DNA of 64,000 bases from JANWYU01 sp964655485 (lineage in GTDB: Bacteria; Bdellovibrionota; Bdellovibrionia; Bdellovibrionales; Bdellovibrionaceae): positions 1-64,000 of the forward strand of contig CAZZMS010000090.1 of assembly GCA_964655485.1 (NCBI GenBank), read 5' to 3'. Position numbers and translations under genes: made by a program. The notes under the pieces are model-generated. The model made no database searches, was not told the origin of the DNA, and worked only from the letters and a program-made list of their open reading frames with translations. Shown one piece after another: positions 51,987 through 60,378 of this stretch; positions within the stretch are counted from its first letter, which is position 1, and every line of letters starts with the position of its first letter.

Positions 51987-53402
51987 ATGACGACTCAAGA
52001 ATTTGATGTGATTTTTATTGGAGCAGGGCCGGGAGGTTACGTAGGGGCGATTCGCGCAGCCCAACTGGGCTTAAAAACGGCGGTGGTCGAGAAACGCCCT
52101 ACATTTGGGGGGACTTGTCTTAATGTGGGATGCATTCCTTCGAAAGCTCTTTTAGAATCCAGCGAGCTTTTTGCGATGGCGGGGCATGAGTTTTCGGGGC
52201 ATGGGATTGAGGTGGAAAAGCCCAAGCTGAACTTAGCCCAAATGATGGCGCGAAAAGATAAGATCGTAAAGGATCTCACTCAAGGTATTGGGTTTTTGTT
52301 TAAGAAGAACAAAATTACGGCGTTTACGGGGCGTGGTTATCTCAAGGATTCCAAAACAGTGGAAGTTTTGGATGAGCAAGGTCAGGTGATTCAGTCTTTG
52401 CGGGCGACCAAGGGAATTGTGCTAGCTACAGGAAGTGTCCCCAATTCCTTGCCGGGAGTAAGCATCACAGAAAAACACGTGGTCAGTTCCACCGGGGCTT
52501 TATCTTTTGAGCAAGTTCCCGAGCGTTTGATTGTGATTGGTGGGGGAGTGATTGGGCTGGAGTTAGGCAGTGTTTGGGCACGTTTAGGCTCCCAAGTAGA
52601 GGTCATCGAGTATGCCGCGCAGATTTGTCCCTTCGTGGATGGGGAAGTGATCAAAGTTTTTCGCCGAAGTTTAGAAAAGCAAGGTCTCAAGTTCCATACC
52701 TCCATGCAGGTGTTAAGTGTTACCGAAACAGAGACAGGAACCGAAGTGGTCGCCCGTTCCTTAGGGGATGGTGTAGAGCATAAGTGGGCCGCAAATAAAG
52801 TTTTAGTTGCCACGGGGCGCAAACCTTATAGTGAAGGATTGGGGCTTGAGAATGTGGGGCTTAAGGTGAATGCGCGCGGGCAAATGGAAGTGGATAAGCA
52901 TTTCCAAACAGCGGTGGCTGGTATTTATGCTATTGGTGATTTGATCCCTGGGCCTATGTTGGCTCACAAAGCGGAAGAAGAGGGTGTGGCCGTGGCAGAG
53001 ATTTTGGCGGGTCACTATGGACACGTGAATTACGATACCTGTCCTTCCGTCATTTATACGGCTCCTGAGGTAGCATGGGTTGGTCCAACAGAGGAAACTC
53101 TCCAGGCGCAAGGGGTACCTTATCGGAGTGGTAAATTCTTATTTGCGGCCAACGGGCGCGCGAAAGCCTTGGGGCAAACCGAAGGTTTTGTTAAAATCCT
53201 AGCGCATAAAGAAACGGATCGAATTTTAGCAGGTCATATTATTGGTCCTCGCGCCAGTGAGTTACTGGGAGAAGTTGTGGTAGCCATGGAGTTTGGTGGT
53301 TCCAGCGAGGATCTTGCGCGAAGTTTTCATGCCCATCCCACTTTGAACGAAGTGATCCGTGAGGCGGCCTTGGGGGTAGATGGGCGAATAAGGCAGAGTT
53401 AG
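51987..53402 (+). CDS. lpd: Dihydrolipoamide dehydrogenase (E3)
   Basis: A 471-residue flavoenzyme that reoxidises the lipoyl group and makes NADH. FAD binding VIFIGAGPGGYVGAIRAAQL, the redox-active disulfide GGTCLNVGCIPSK (near 40), NAD binding VIGGGVIGLELGSVWARLG (near 180), and the C-terminal His-Glu pair in HAHPTLNEVIREAAL are intact. It shares its location with sucA and sucB, though the 173 nt gap and inverted repeat suggest partly separate expression. Confidence 0.95.
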   Translation: MTTQEFDVIFIGAGPGGYVGAIRAAQLGLKTAVVEKRPTFGGTCLNVGCIPSKALLESSELFAMAGHEFSGHGIEVEKPKLNLAQMMARKDKIVKDLTQGIGFLFKKNKITAFTGRGYLKDSKTVEVLDEQGQVIQSLRATKGIVLATGSVPNSLPGVSITEKHVVSSTGALSFEQVPERLIVIGGGVIGLELGSVWARLGSQVEVIEYAAQICPFVDGEVIKVFRRSLEKQGLKFHTSMQVLSVTETETGTEVVARSLGDGVEHKWAANKVLVATGRKPYSEGLGLENVGLKVNARGQMEVDKHFQTAVAGIYAIGDLIPGPMLAHKAEEEGVAVAEILAGHYGHVNYDTCPSVIYTAPEVAWVGPTEETLQAQGVPYRSGKFLFAANGRAKALGQTEGFVKILAHKETDRILAGHIIGPRASELLGEVVVAMEFGGSSEDLARSFHAHPTLNEVIREAALGVDGRIRQS

Positions 53403-53420
53403 CACTGCCTTGAGTTTTTT
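53392..53420 (+). terminator. Possible terminator overlapping the lpd stop
   Basis: GGCAG at 53392-53396 and CTGCC at 53405-53409 form a short 5 bp stem around the lpd stop codon, followed by TTGAGTTTTTT. The stem is short, so the call is weak. Confidence 0.35.
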
Positions 53421-53770
53421 AATAAATTCTCCAAAGAATCGGAAGATCCATTAAAAACATACGTAAGTATGGCTTTTGAAGTTAGAGTGTGGATAGGTAA
53501 AGGATAAATAATAAAAGGACATTTTCATGCGTTAATCAGTCCGCGAATACGAGTGTTTTTAACTGAAATACAAAGTTTCATTTGTGCACTCCCTATTTTT
53601 TAAGTAACAAAAGGTAATTTTTTACTAAAACGTTCATTAGGTGCTCACGAGCGAATCAAGGAGATTTTTTCTTGACTGCAGGTCATTCATACGAGTCGAG
53701 GCTGATTTATTCTATTCCGACTTAAAATGTACACCAGTGTTGTATTTTGTTATTTCTGGTAACAAAATAA

Positions 53771-53810
53771 TCTCCGGGATTTTGATAAAATTTGTTCAAA
53801 AACCGGGAGA
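53771..53810. repeat. Imperfect hairpin beside the long inverted repeat
   Basis: TCTCCGGGATTTTG at 53771-53784 pairs with CAAAAACCGGGAGA at 53797-53810 at 12 of 14 positions around a 12 nt AT-rich loop. It lies 21 nt from the long inverted repeat, so the two could belong to one element. Confidence 0.45.
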
Positions 53811-53831
53811 AACGATGTGTCTTGAGTGACA

Positions 53832-53954
53832 CCGCCTCTGGCTTTTTCTTTTCGACCGGAGGCCTCTGCACCATGGATGGTCAAGGGCTTTAAGCCCTTT
53901 GCAGCTTGAGCCAAGGAGGGCGTGCCCCGGGTGAAAAGAAAAAGCCAGAGGCGG
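53832..53954. repeat. Long inverted-repeat element with perfect 22 bp ends
   Basis: The 22 bases at 53832-53853 are perfectly complementary to 53933-53954 (CCGCCTCTGG at the outer end and TTTTC at the inner end of the left arm). The stem can continue inward through ACCGG against CCGGGT with one bulged base. The loop of about 80 nt holds its own hairpin, AAGGGC around TTTAA with GCCCTT. Its right part is repeated, diverged, at 45496-45528. It could be a folded RNA, a MITE-like element or a bidirectional terminator. Confidence 0.6.
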
Positions 53955-53993
53955 CGATGGTTCATGAAAATGGAATTATTCAGGGTCATTTAA

Positions 53994-54749
53994 CTAAATT
54001 TTTGTGGCTAAATACAGGTAACAAATTCCTGGCGGAAATAATGGTTTGCATCTAAAATCCGTCAAACGAGGCTCAAATTTAAGCCATTTTAAAAACTCTT
54101 CGCCCGCAGGAAAGTGCGCAGAGCTTTTTTGTAAGTATTCGTAAGCCTCAGGCTTTTGAGTAATAAGCCCGCCAATTTGTGGTAACAATCGATGGGAGTA
54201 CCAGGCATAAAATTTGTCCCATAATCCCCGACTGGTGCGTGTTTCATGGCCAAACTCTAGGATGCATAACTGGCCGCCGGGCTTTAGGACACGAGTCATT
54301 TCCGCTACCGCTCGCGCGGGATCTTCCACATTACGAATCCCAAAGGAAATACTCACAATATCAAAACTTTCGTCAGAAAAAGGTAAACGTGTCACGTCGG
54401 CCCACTGAAAATGAATATTTTTAACTCCCGCTTTCTTAGCTTTTCCCGGAGCCAAAGACAACATAGGCTCACAAAAATCCACCCCGATGACTTCACTGGC
54501 CTGGTTACCTAATTCACGTTGAAACGCAATCGCCAAGTCCCCCGTTCCTGTCGCACAGTCAAGAATGCGCTGACCAGGTTTGGCCCCACTGGCTTCAATT
54601 AGTTTCTTACGCCAATAGTGATGAATTCCCAAAGAAAGGACTTGATTAGCCATATCGTATCGCGAGGCGATACTTGCAAACATGGTTTGCACCCGTTCGG
54701 CTTTGGGTTTGTGGCTGGAAGTGGGGGAGGAGGTAAGTTCTGATTTCAT
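53994..54749 (-). CDS. ubiE: Demethylmenaquinone/ubiquinone C-methyltransferase
   Basis: A 251-residue SAM-dependent methyltransferase. Motif I ILDCATGTGDLAIAF near 70, then VIGVDFCEPML, SFGIRNVEDPARAVAEM and RVLKPGGQLCILEFG are the UbiE/MenG signatures. It methylates the quinone ring in the last step of menaquinone (or ubiquinone) synthesis. Since menF, menD and menH lie 1.2 kb away, the menaquinone role (MenG) is the likely one. It stands alone on the minus strand. Confidence 0.93.
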   Translation of the reverse strand: MKSELTSSPTSSHKPKAERVQTMFASIASRYDMANQVLSLGIHHYWRKKLIEASGAKPGQRILDCATGTGDLAIAFQRELGNQASEVIGVDFCEPMLSLAPGKAKKAGVKNIHFQWADVTRLPFSDESFDIVSISFGIRNVEDPARAVAEMTRVLKPGGQLCILEFGHETRTSRGLWDKFYAWYSHRLLPQIGGLITQKPEAYEYLQKSSAHFPAGEEFLKWLKFEPRLTDFRCKPLFPPGICYLYLATKI

Positions 54750-54908
54750 AAATGTCCTCTACAGGAATAACATTTTCTGCGCTGATCTTTTTGCAGTTTT
54801 ACGTAGCTATTATTTTTTGCGTTATTTCTCATGGCGAATTTCCCAATCCCCCAATCTCTTCTTTAAGCTATGGCTTTTTCTGATCACATCTTAAGAAGCT
54901 TATGCGGT

Positions 54909-55844
54909 TTAGGGTTCAGAGGTGCAAACGACAGCACTCTTTACGGAACTGGTTTCTAAGCTTCCGTCCGCAGAAGAGAGAGGAATTTCTTGACCTCGAC
55001 GGGCATACCAATCCTCGAAGCTAAGAGCCCAACGGCGTTGGACTATGGGTAACATTTTATCAATTTGTCGCATTAACTCCTTAAAGCTCTCCAGACTCAT
55101 GCTCTGTCGGCCATCACTGAGAGCGGCGTCTGGTTGTGGATGCACTTCGATAAGTAGACCATCCAACCCAGCGGCGACCGTCGCCAGCGCCAGAGCCGGC
55201 ACGTATTCGCGTAAGCCCACAGCATGAGAGGGATCTACAAGGACTGGCAGTCCTGAACGCTGTTTCGCGATTAAAGCCCCGTTGAGGTCAAAAGTAAACC
55301 GAGAACTTGTCTCAAAGGTGCGAATGCCCCGCTCGCAAAGCACCACGGGGGATCGCCCCCTTTGAAGGTACTCGCTTGCTTTTAGCCATTCATCCACCGT
55401 GGCGCTAAAGGCCCGCTTAAAAACTACAGGCTTATCGTAGAGGCTTAGCTCCTTAAGCAGGCTATAGTTATACATATTTCGCGCTCCCACCTGGAAGCTA
55501 TGCACCCAAGGCAACAAGAACTCAATCTGGCGAGGATCTGTGACCTCCGTCACAAGACCCAAACCACGGTCGCGGAGGTTCTGTAATAAGGGTAGAGCCT
55601 CTTCGCCTAAGCCTTGGAAGGAACGCGGATCTGTGCGTAATTTCCACACCCCGCCACGCATTAAAAACAATTGAGAGGATTTTAATAGCTCGATGATGGG
55701 CTTTAGTTGTTCCTGACTTTCTAGCGAGCAGGGCCCCGCAATCACCAAAAAAGCATGCTGGCCTCGTTCGGGGATACTCGGAATATCTCCGGTTTTCTTG
55801 ACTCCTGCAGTGGAAGGCAGCTCTTTGTTTACCCCGCTACGCAT
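54909..55844 (-). CDS. aroF: 3-deoxy-7-phosphoheptulonate (DAHP) synthase, type I-beta
   Basis: A 311-residue enzyme that joins phosphoenolpyruvate and erythrose 4-phosphate, the entry to the shikimate pathway. The family motifs are visible: IAGPCSLESQEQL near 33, MRGGVWKLRTDPRSFQGLG near 60, QVGARNMYN, VVLCERGIRTFE and LVDPSHAVG near 200, and IEVHPQPDAALSDG near 238, holding the metal and substrate ligands. It is close to the KDO8P-synthase-like I-beta group and lacks an N-terminal chorismate mutase or ACT domain. It is divergent from menF by 62 nt, so shikimate and menaquinone genes share an upstream region. Confidence 0.88.
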   Translation of the reverse strand: MRSGVNKELPSTAGVKKTGDIPSIPERGQHAFLVIAGPCSLESQEQLKPIIELLKSSQLFLMRGGVWKLRTDPRSFQGLGEEALPLLQNLRDRGLGLVTEVTDPRQIEFLLPWVHSFQVGARNMYNYSLLKELSLYDKPVVFKRAFSATVDEWLKASEYLQRGRSPVVLCERGIRTFETSSRFTFDLNGALIAKQRSGLPVLVDPSHAVGLREYVPALALATVAAGLDGLLIEVHPQPDAALSDGRQSMSLESFKELMRQIDKMLPIVQRRWALSFEDWYARRGQEIPLSSADGSLETSSVKSAVVCTSEP

Positions 55845-55906
55845 ACCTGTTACTCTAACGAAACTAAGGAATTTTCTCCAGTGAAAAGCTGAAACTAGGA
55901 TGGGAC

Positions 55907-57016
55907 ATGGGGCTTGACAAGAAAAATCTCACCACTCTTGCCTTTTGGGCTCACCAGGAAAAAGGCCTTCTCTTTGCCGAAGGTGGAGAGCAAGAGCTAG
56001 GGGGAAAGGTGGGATTTTGTTTGGTTTCGGATTTTTTTGTGCGTGAGTCTGTAACATACTCGGGCTGGGTGCGTCAGGCGCAAGGAGAGTCTGAGCTTAG
56101 GGGGCTTGTATCCAAGGTCGAGGAGCTTTTATCCCACTTCGCTTCCTCTGATTCGCAGGGTGTTATCACAGGGGCTAATCTGAAATACACCATGAGCCCA
56201 CCCGACCGCGAGTCTTGGGGGCAGCAGTGGCAGTGGTTTTGTGCGCAAACTCGCATCCAAAAAGCTGTCCTTGTGAGCGGGCGAGAGTCTTTGATTTGGG
56301 ATGAGGTTTGGTTGCTGGATTGGTGGCAAAGGGCTTGGCGTGAGTTCCAAAAAAATCCTAAGCTTTGGCTTTATTTTTGGTGGGATCCCCAGCAACAAAA
56401 GGGAGCCATAGGTCTGAGTCCGGAGGTTCTTTTTGTATCTCCCCAGCCCGGGGTTTATCAAAGTTTGGCCGTGGCGGGCACTTGGTCCCCGCGAGACTCT
56501 TTGAGCGAGCACGAACAGAAAAAACTAAAAGCTGAACATGAGCTGGTGGTTGAGGATTTAAAGAACAAGCTCAGGGATCAATCAGATTTGCGTGTGAGCT
56601 CTCCCGAGGTGTTTCGCTTTTCCGAACAGTTGCAACACTGGAAAAGCTCGGTGGAATGGCAAAAGGCGGCTAATTTGACGTGGCCTTCGCGTGTGAACGA
56701 GGCAAGATATTGGCAATCGCGGCTTCACCCCACAGCAGCGGTTGGGGTCTTGTCTTCTGACCTCGATCGCTGGCGCGAACTAGAATCCCTTCCTGAGCAA
56801 GGCCAGCGCAAATGGTATGGCGCTCCTTTAACTTTGGTGACTGAAAATATCATGTGGTCAGTGGTGATGATCCGTGGTGTTTTTTGGGAAGGCAAGAGAG
56901 TATTTTCTTTCGTCGGTGGTGGGGTGCTACCCGAAAGTGAGCCAGAGCTTGAGTGGCAAGAGCTACAAAGAAAGTGGGCTTGGCTGGAGCGAGTCTTTTT
57001 CAAAGAGGGCTTATGA
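55907..57016 (+). CDS. menF: Isochorismate synthase
   Basis: A 369-residue chorismate-binding enzyme, converting chorismate to isochorismate for menaquinone. Typical motifs are in order: LAVAGTWSPRD near 187, AEHELVVEDL near 205, LHPTAAVGVL near 275, KWYGAPLTLV near 303 and GGGVLPESEPELEWQELQ near 345. The ends of some motifs deviate from the usual (HPTPAVGG reads HPTAAVGV; YAGPVG reads YGAPLT), so the protein is divergent. Its last codons overlap menD as ATGA. Confidence 0.85.
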   Translation: MGLDKKNLTTLAFWAHQEKGLLFAEGGEQELGGKVGFCLVSDFFVRESVTYSGWVRQAQGESELRGLVSKVEELLSHFASSDSQGVITGANLKYTMSPPDRESWGQQWQWFCAQTRIQKAVLVSGRESLIWDEVWLLDWWQRAWREFQKNPKLWLYFWWDPQQQKGAIGLSPEVLFVSPQPGVYQSLAVAGTWSPRDSLSEHEQKKLKAEHELVVEDLKNKLRDQSDLRVSSPEVFRFSEQLQHWKSSVEWQKAANLTWPSRVNEARYWQSRLHPTAAVGVLSSDLDRWRELESLPEQGQRKWYGAPLTLVTENIMWSVVMIRGVFWEGKRVFSFVGGGVLPESEPELEWQELQRKWAWLERVFFKEGL

Positions 57017-58713
57017 ATCAACATTTAGAAAGGCTCAAAGATGAGCTTAAGTCCCTAGGGGTGCGATATTTAGTCTACGCTCCTGGGGCGCGTAACGTGC
57101 GAATCTTGCAAATGGTGGCGCAAGAGTTCGAGCTGCTGGCCCACCCTGATGAGCGATCAGCGGCTTTTTTTGCATTGGGACTTAATGCGGCTTCAGAGCG
57201 GCTCGTAGCTGTCTTGCTGGTAACATCTGGGACAGCCGTTAGCGAGTGTTACTCGGCTCTCATTGAAGCCTATTACAGTAGGATACCTTTTTTGATCCTT
57301 ACAGCCGACCGCCCGAGGCGTTACCAAGGCAGAGGAACCCCTCAAACCATCGATCAAGTGGGGATCTTTGCAAACTACGCTCACGTGTTTTCTTTTGCTG
57401 ATACGGATGGGTCTATTGATTGGTCTAAACTTCAAGACTCAGTGTATCGACGAGATAAGCCGGTTCAAGTGAACGTATTTCTCGAAGATCCTTCGCGCGT
57501 CGGTGGGATGGGTAACCAAAGGAGGGAGCGATCAGCCTCTTTAGAGTTATCTCGCCTCCTGGTTGTGGTGGGGGAGCTCTCTCCTTCTCAAAGAGACTTT
57601 GTGCGGATGGTACTTGCCCGTTGGCGGCAAAAGGTAACAGATGCATTTTGGTTAGTTTGTGAGCCCCTCAGTGGGCTGCGTTCTGAGGCACAGGAGTTAT
57701 GGGGGGGAGATTTTGTTGTGCCCTCTTTGATGGAGCGAGGGCTTGTGCAGGGAGTGATTAAAATTGGTGGTTGTCCCGTGAATTCGTGGTGGCGAGATCT
57801 CGAGGAAAAGTATGGGGATATCCCGGTTTGGAGCTTTGGGGACTATCCTTGGCCGCATTTGGCCCGTGAAGTTCAGTTTCATGGAGGATTGGCTCTTTTA
57901 TCCGAGTGGGGATTTAGCCATCCCAATCCAGACGAGGGAGGCATGGCAAGATTTATTCGGGTTGCCCCCCACCAAGAAGGATCTGGGATGGAGCCGAGAG
58001 TGGATTTTTTTCGAGAGCTTGAGGTGGATGGTCGAGCTAGCCTTCAAGCGTATGCCCGCCCTTTCCGGGGTGATGATCGCTCAAGTCAGTTACCTTCTTT
58101 CTCTGATTTATTACCGTGGCTCTTGCGATTTGAGGATTCCGAGTGGTCTTGGGTCAGGCGCTGGTGCGAATGGGCGCAGGGGAGTTCTGTTTATCTGGGT
58201 AACTCTTTACCCGTGCGGCATTTTGATTTGCTGTCTTTTGGTTTAAGTTACCAAGCCGTGTGGGCACACCGGGGGGCCAATGGCATTGATGGGCAAATTT
58301 CTGGTTTTTTGGGCCGGGTGAAAAGCGTATTAGACATAACTACGGGGGGGCGATTTCAAGCTTTACTGGGTGACCTCACCGCTTTTTACGATCTGCAAAG
58401 TATCTGGTGGATGCGTAGTCTGCATGAGCTAGCTTGCAACAAGGGAGCGCAAATTGGAGTTTTTATTTTAAACAACTATGGGGGACAAATTTTTCGTCAG
58501 GTGCCCGATAGTGAGCGTATGGTGTTACCTCACGAGATAGATTACTCGGCTTGGGTGAAAATGATGGACATTCCTTTTGAGCGGCTGGGGCCAGCCCTTT
58601 GCCAAATTCCCTCTTTTGTTGGCGTAAAGGTCTTCGAAATTCAGGTGAACAATACCGCTCAAGAGCAGCTGGAAAAGGGGTGGCGAGAGTGGATAAAAAA
58701 CTGTGGATCTTAA
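57013..58713 (+). CDS. menD: SEPHCHC synthase, 2-succinyl-5-enolpyruvyl-6-hydroxy-3-cyclohexene-1-carboxylate synthase
   Basis: The ATG at 57013 follows AGAGGGC and overlaps the menF stop (ATGA), indicating coupling. The 566-residue thiamine-diphosphate enzyme joins isochorismate with the succinyl group of 2-oxoglutarate. HPDERSAAFFALGLNAAS (with the catalytic Glu), LLVTSGTAVSECYSALIEAY, ILTADRPRRYQGRGTPQTI and FILNNYGGQIFRQVPDSE are MenD signatures. The usual SPGSRSTPL start reads APGARNVRIL, so the isochorismate-pocket residues may differ. Confidence 0.88.
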   Translation: MNQHLERLKDELKSLGVRYLVYAPGARNVRILQMVAQEFELLAHPDERSAAFFALGLNAASERLVAVLLVTSGTAVSECYSALIEAYYSRIPFLILTADRPRRYQGRGTPQTIDQVGIFANYAHVFSFADTDGSIDWSKLQDSVYRRDKPVQVNVFLEDPSRVGGMGNQRRERSASLELSRLLVVVGELSPSQRDFVRMVLARWRQKVTDAFWLVCEPLSGLRSEAQELWGGDFVVPSLMERGLVQGVIKIGGCPVNSWWRDLEEKYGDIPVWSFGDYPWPHLAREVQFHGGLALLSEWGFSHPNPDEGGMARFIRVAPHQEGSGMEPRVDFFRELEVDGRASLQAYARPFRGDDRSSQLPSFSDLLPWLLRFEDSEWSWVRRWCEWAQGSSVYLGNSLPVRHFDLLSFGLSYQAVWAHRGANGIDGQISGFLGRVKSVLDITTGGRFQALLGDLTAFYDLQSIWWMRSLHELACNKGAQIGVFILNNYGGQIFRQVPDSERMVLPHEIDYSAWVKMMDIPFERLGPALCQIPSFVGVKVFEIQVNNTAQEQLEKGWREWIKNCGS

Positions 58714-59513
58714 GTCCTGGCTTCATGGGGACTTGTGGGGATTTGTTCCCGCTTTTGCCCGAGACTTCTGTGGATTTGTGCAAGTTTGGTGACGAAAAAT
58801 TATCTCCCTTTCTTGATAGAGTCACAGAGCAAGATTTGCTCTTTGGAGCCAACAATATCATAGGACTCAATCCCAACGATCCCACGCATTTTAAGTCATG
58901 GGATAGCCCCAAGCAGGATTATTTTGAATCGGCCATTTCGTTCATAAGATCGCAGAAGGGTTCGTTAAGAATTGGCCTGGGTTACTCCATGGGAGCTCGG
59001 ATTTTGTTACAAATGATGGCCAAAGAGAATGAGTTGTTTGATGCCCTGATCCTGTTGTCGCCTCATCCCGGTTTGAGTTCGCAGGCGGAGCGTGTCATGC
59101 GATGGTATAATGATCAATCCTGGGCCCGCGCTCTGCTTGAGTGGCCTTGGAAAGAGTTCACCAAGTGTTGGAATGCTCAGCCTGTATTTGGCCCATCAGT
59201 TTTGGAGGCTTCATCCCCGAAGGCTTCGCCCACTTGGGAGGAGCGACAGCACTGGGCTCGCGTGTTACTCTATTTTTCTCTGGCGCATCAGCCTGATCTG
59301 AGGCCCTGCTTGCAAAGCGCGAAACTGCCCATCTTGTGGTTAGTGGGGGCTTCTGATAAAAAGTTTGTGGATCTTGCTCAGAGTTTAGTGATACCCAACG
59401 GGGAAATCGGTGTCATCCCCGATGCTTATCATCGCTTGTTCAAAGATCAGCCAATTTTGGTAAAAACCAAGATCGGTGAATTTCTGAAAAATCGTCTAAA
59501 CATTTCCTATTAA
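58689..59513 (+). CDS. menH: SHCHC synthase-like alpha/beta hydrolase, likely MenH
   Basis: I place the start at GTG 58689, which follows AAGGGG and overlaps menD by 25 nt; an earlier ATG has no ribosome site. The 274-residue protein has the oxyanion start SPGFMGTCGDLFPLL, the nucleophile GYSMGARILLQMM near 100, the acid in VGASDKKFVDLA near 221 and the histidine in DAYHRLFKDQP near 248. All match MenH, which eliminates pyruvate from the MenD product. The later genes menC, menE, menB and menA are not in the window. Confidence 0.78.
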   Translation: MDKKLWILSPGFMGTCGDLFPLLPETSVDLCKFGDEKLSPFLDRVTEQDLLFGANNIIGLNPNDPTHFKSWDSPKQDYFESAISFIRSQKGSLRIGLGYSMGARILLQMMAKENELFDALILLSPHPGLSSQAERVMRWYNDQSWARALLEWPWKEFTKCWNAQPVFGPSVLEASSPKASPTWEERQHWARVLLYFSLAHQPDLRPCLQSAKLPILWLVGASDKKFVDLAQSLVIPNGEIGVIPDAYHRLFKDQPILVKTKIGEFLKNRLNISY

Positions 59514-59573
59514 GTTTTTTTTCAGGGATCCGACAAGACTAAGTGATAGGATATGACTTAAGGAGGATGCCCC

Positions 59574-60362
59574 ATGACCCAGTACTATGTTACCCAAAGA
59601 GGAAAACCAGTTGGCCCTTGGAGTGTAGAGCAAGTGTTGCAAGCCCTACGCAGGGGTGAGGTGTTACCTACTGACTACTATTTTGATCCAGAAAAAGGTG
59701 AGTGGCAGTTGGTGTTAACAAGTTCTTGGGTCCCAGAGGAGTTCAAGGTGTTACCTAAGTTAGATCCTGATTTAAGCAAGGAGAAGCGAACGGCAGGTCT
59801 AGTTCCCGCCGATAAGCGGGAGTGGTTTATTTTTCGTGATAGTCGCCAATTTGGTCCTTACTCCTACTATGAGATGATTAAGCTTTTACAAACGAAGCAA
59901 TTGTATGACTATGATTTTGTTTGGTCACCGGGGCTTAGTACTTGGGTGAAATTGTATCAAATTCCCGAGTTCAGTAGCGACGTGATCCAAAAACTAGCTC
60001 GCTCCAGTGATCCTAATGTTTCCCAGGTTTTTTTTCGTCGTCGTTACCCGCGGGTCTCCCTCAAGCACAAGGCGTTCCTGCACAACAGTAAAAAATGGTG
60101 GAGCGTTGAAACCACAGAGGTGAGCGCGGGAGGAGTAGGTTTAGTCGTTCCAAAAACTGAGGATATTCAGGTGCGAGATCAGATGATTCTGCATTTAACC
60201 TCGGCGGCGCATGCGACTTTGCCGCCCTTTAATGCGCTTTGCGAGGTGGTAAGTATCAAACCTTACAGCGAGAATCAGCTGAAATTGGGCTTAAGTTTTG
60301 TGGCTTTGAATCAAGATATCCAACTGAACTTGAAGTTGTTCACTGAGAGAAAAGTCGCCTAA
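59574..60362 (+). CDS. Tandem GYF-like domains plus PilZ domain protein
   Basis: A 262-residue soluble protein. Two GYF_2/DUF4339-like domains lie at about 3-50 (YYVTQRGKPVGPWSVEQV) and 83-130 (WFIFRDSRQFGPYSYYEM), and a PilZ domain follows from about 155. PilZ binds cyclic di-GMP through RxxxR and DxSxxG; here RRRYPR is present and the second motif is EVSAGG, with Glu in place of the usual Asp. AAGGAGG precedes the ATG. It probably links cyclic di-GMP to a proline-rich or other partner. Confidence 0.8.
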   Translation: MTQYYVTQRGKPVGPWSVEQVLQALRRGEVLPTDYYFDPEKGEWQLVLTSSWVPEEFKVLPKLDPDLSKEKRTAGLVPADKREWFIFRDSRQFGPYSYYEMIKLLQTKQLYDYDFVWSPGLSTWVKLYQIPEFSSDVIQKLARSSDPNVSQVFFRRRYPRVSLKHKAFLHNSKKWWSVETTEVSAGGVGLVVPKTEDIQVRDQMILHLTSAAHATLPPFNALCEVVSIKPYSENQLKLGLSFVALNQDIQLNLKLFTERKVA

Positions 60363-60378
60363 TAGCCCTGGGAGTATC

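Larger units (their letters stand above)
53403..53993. other. 591-base gene-free AT-rich region between lpd and ubiE
   Basis: I see no convincing gene. A 62-codon frame at 53641-53829 has no ribosome site. The left half (to about 53760) is clearly more AT-rich than the genes around it. The right half holds two structured elements, listed separately at 53771-53810 and 53832-53954. The region lies between convergent genes, so it may hold terminators, a structured RNA or a mobile-element remnant. Confidence 0.5.

Noticed and set aside
53641..53829. 62-codon frame in the gap between lpd and ubiE
   Set aside because: No ribosome site, AT-rich composition, and its end runs up to the inverted-repeat element.
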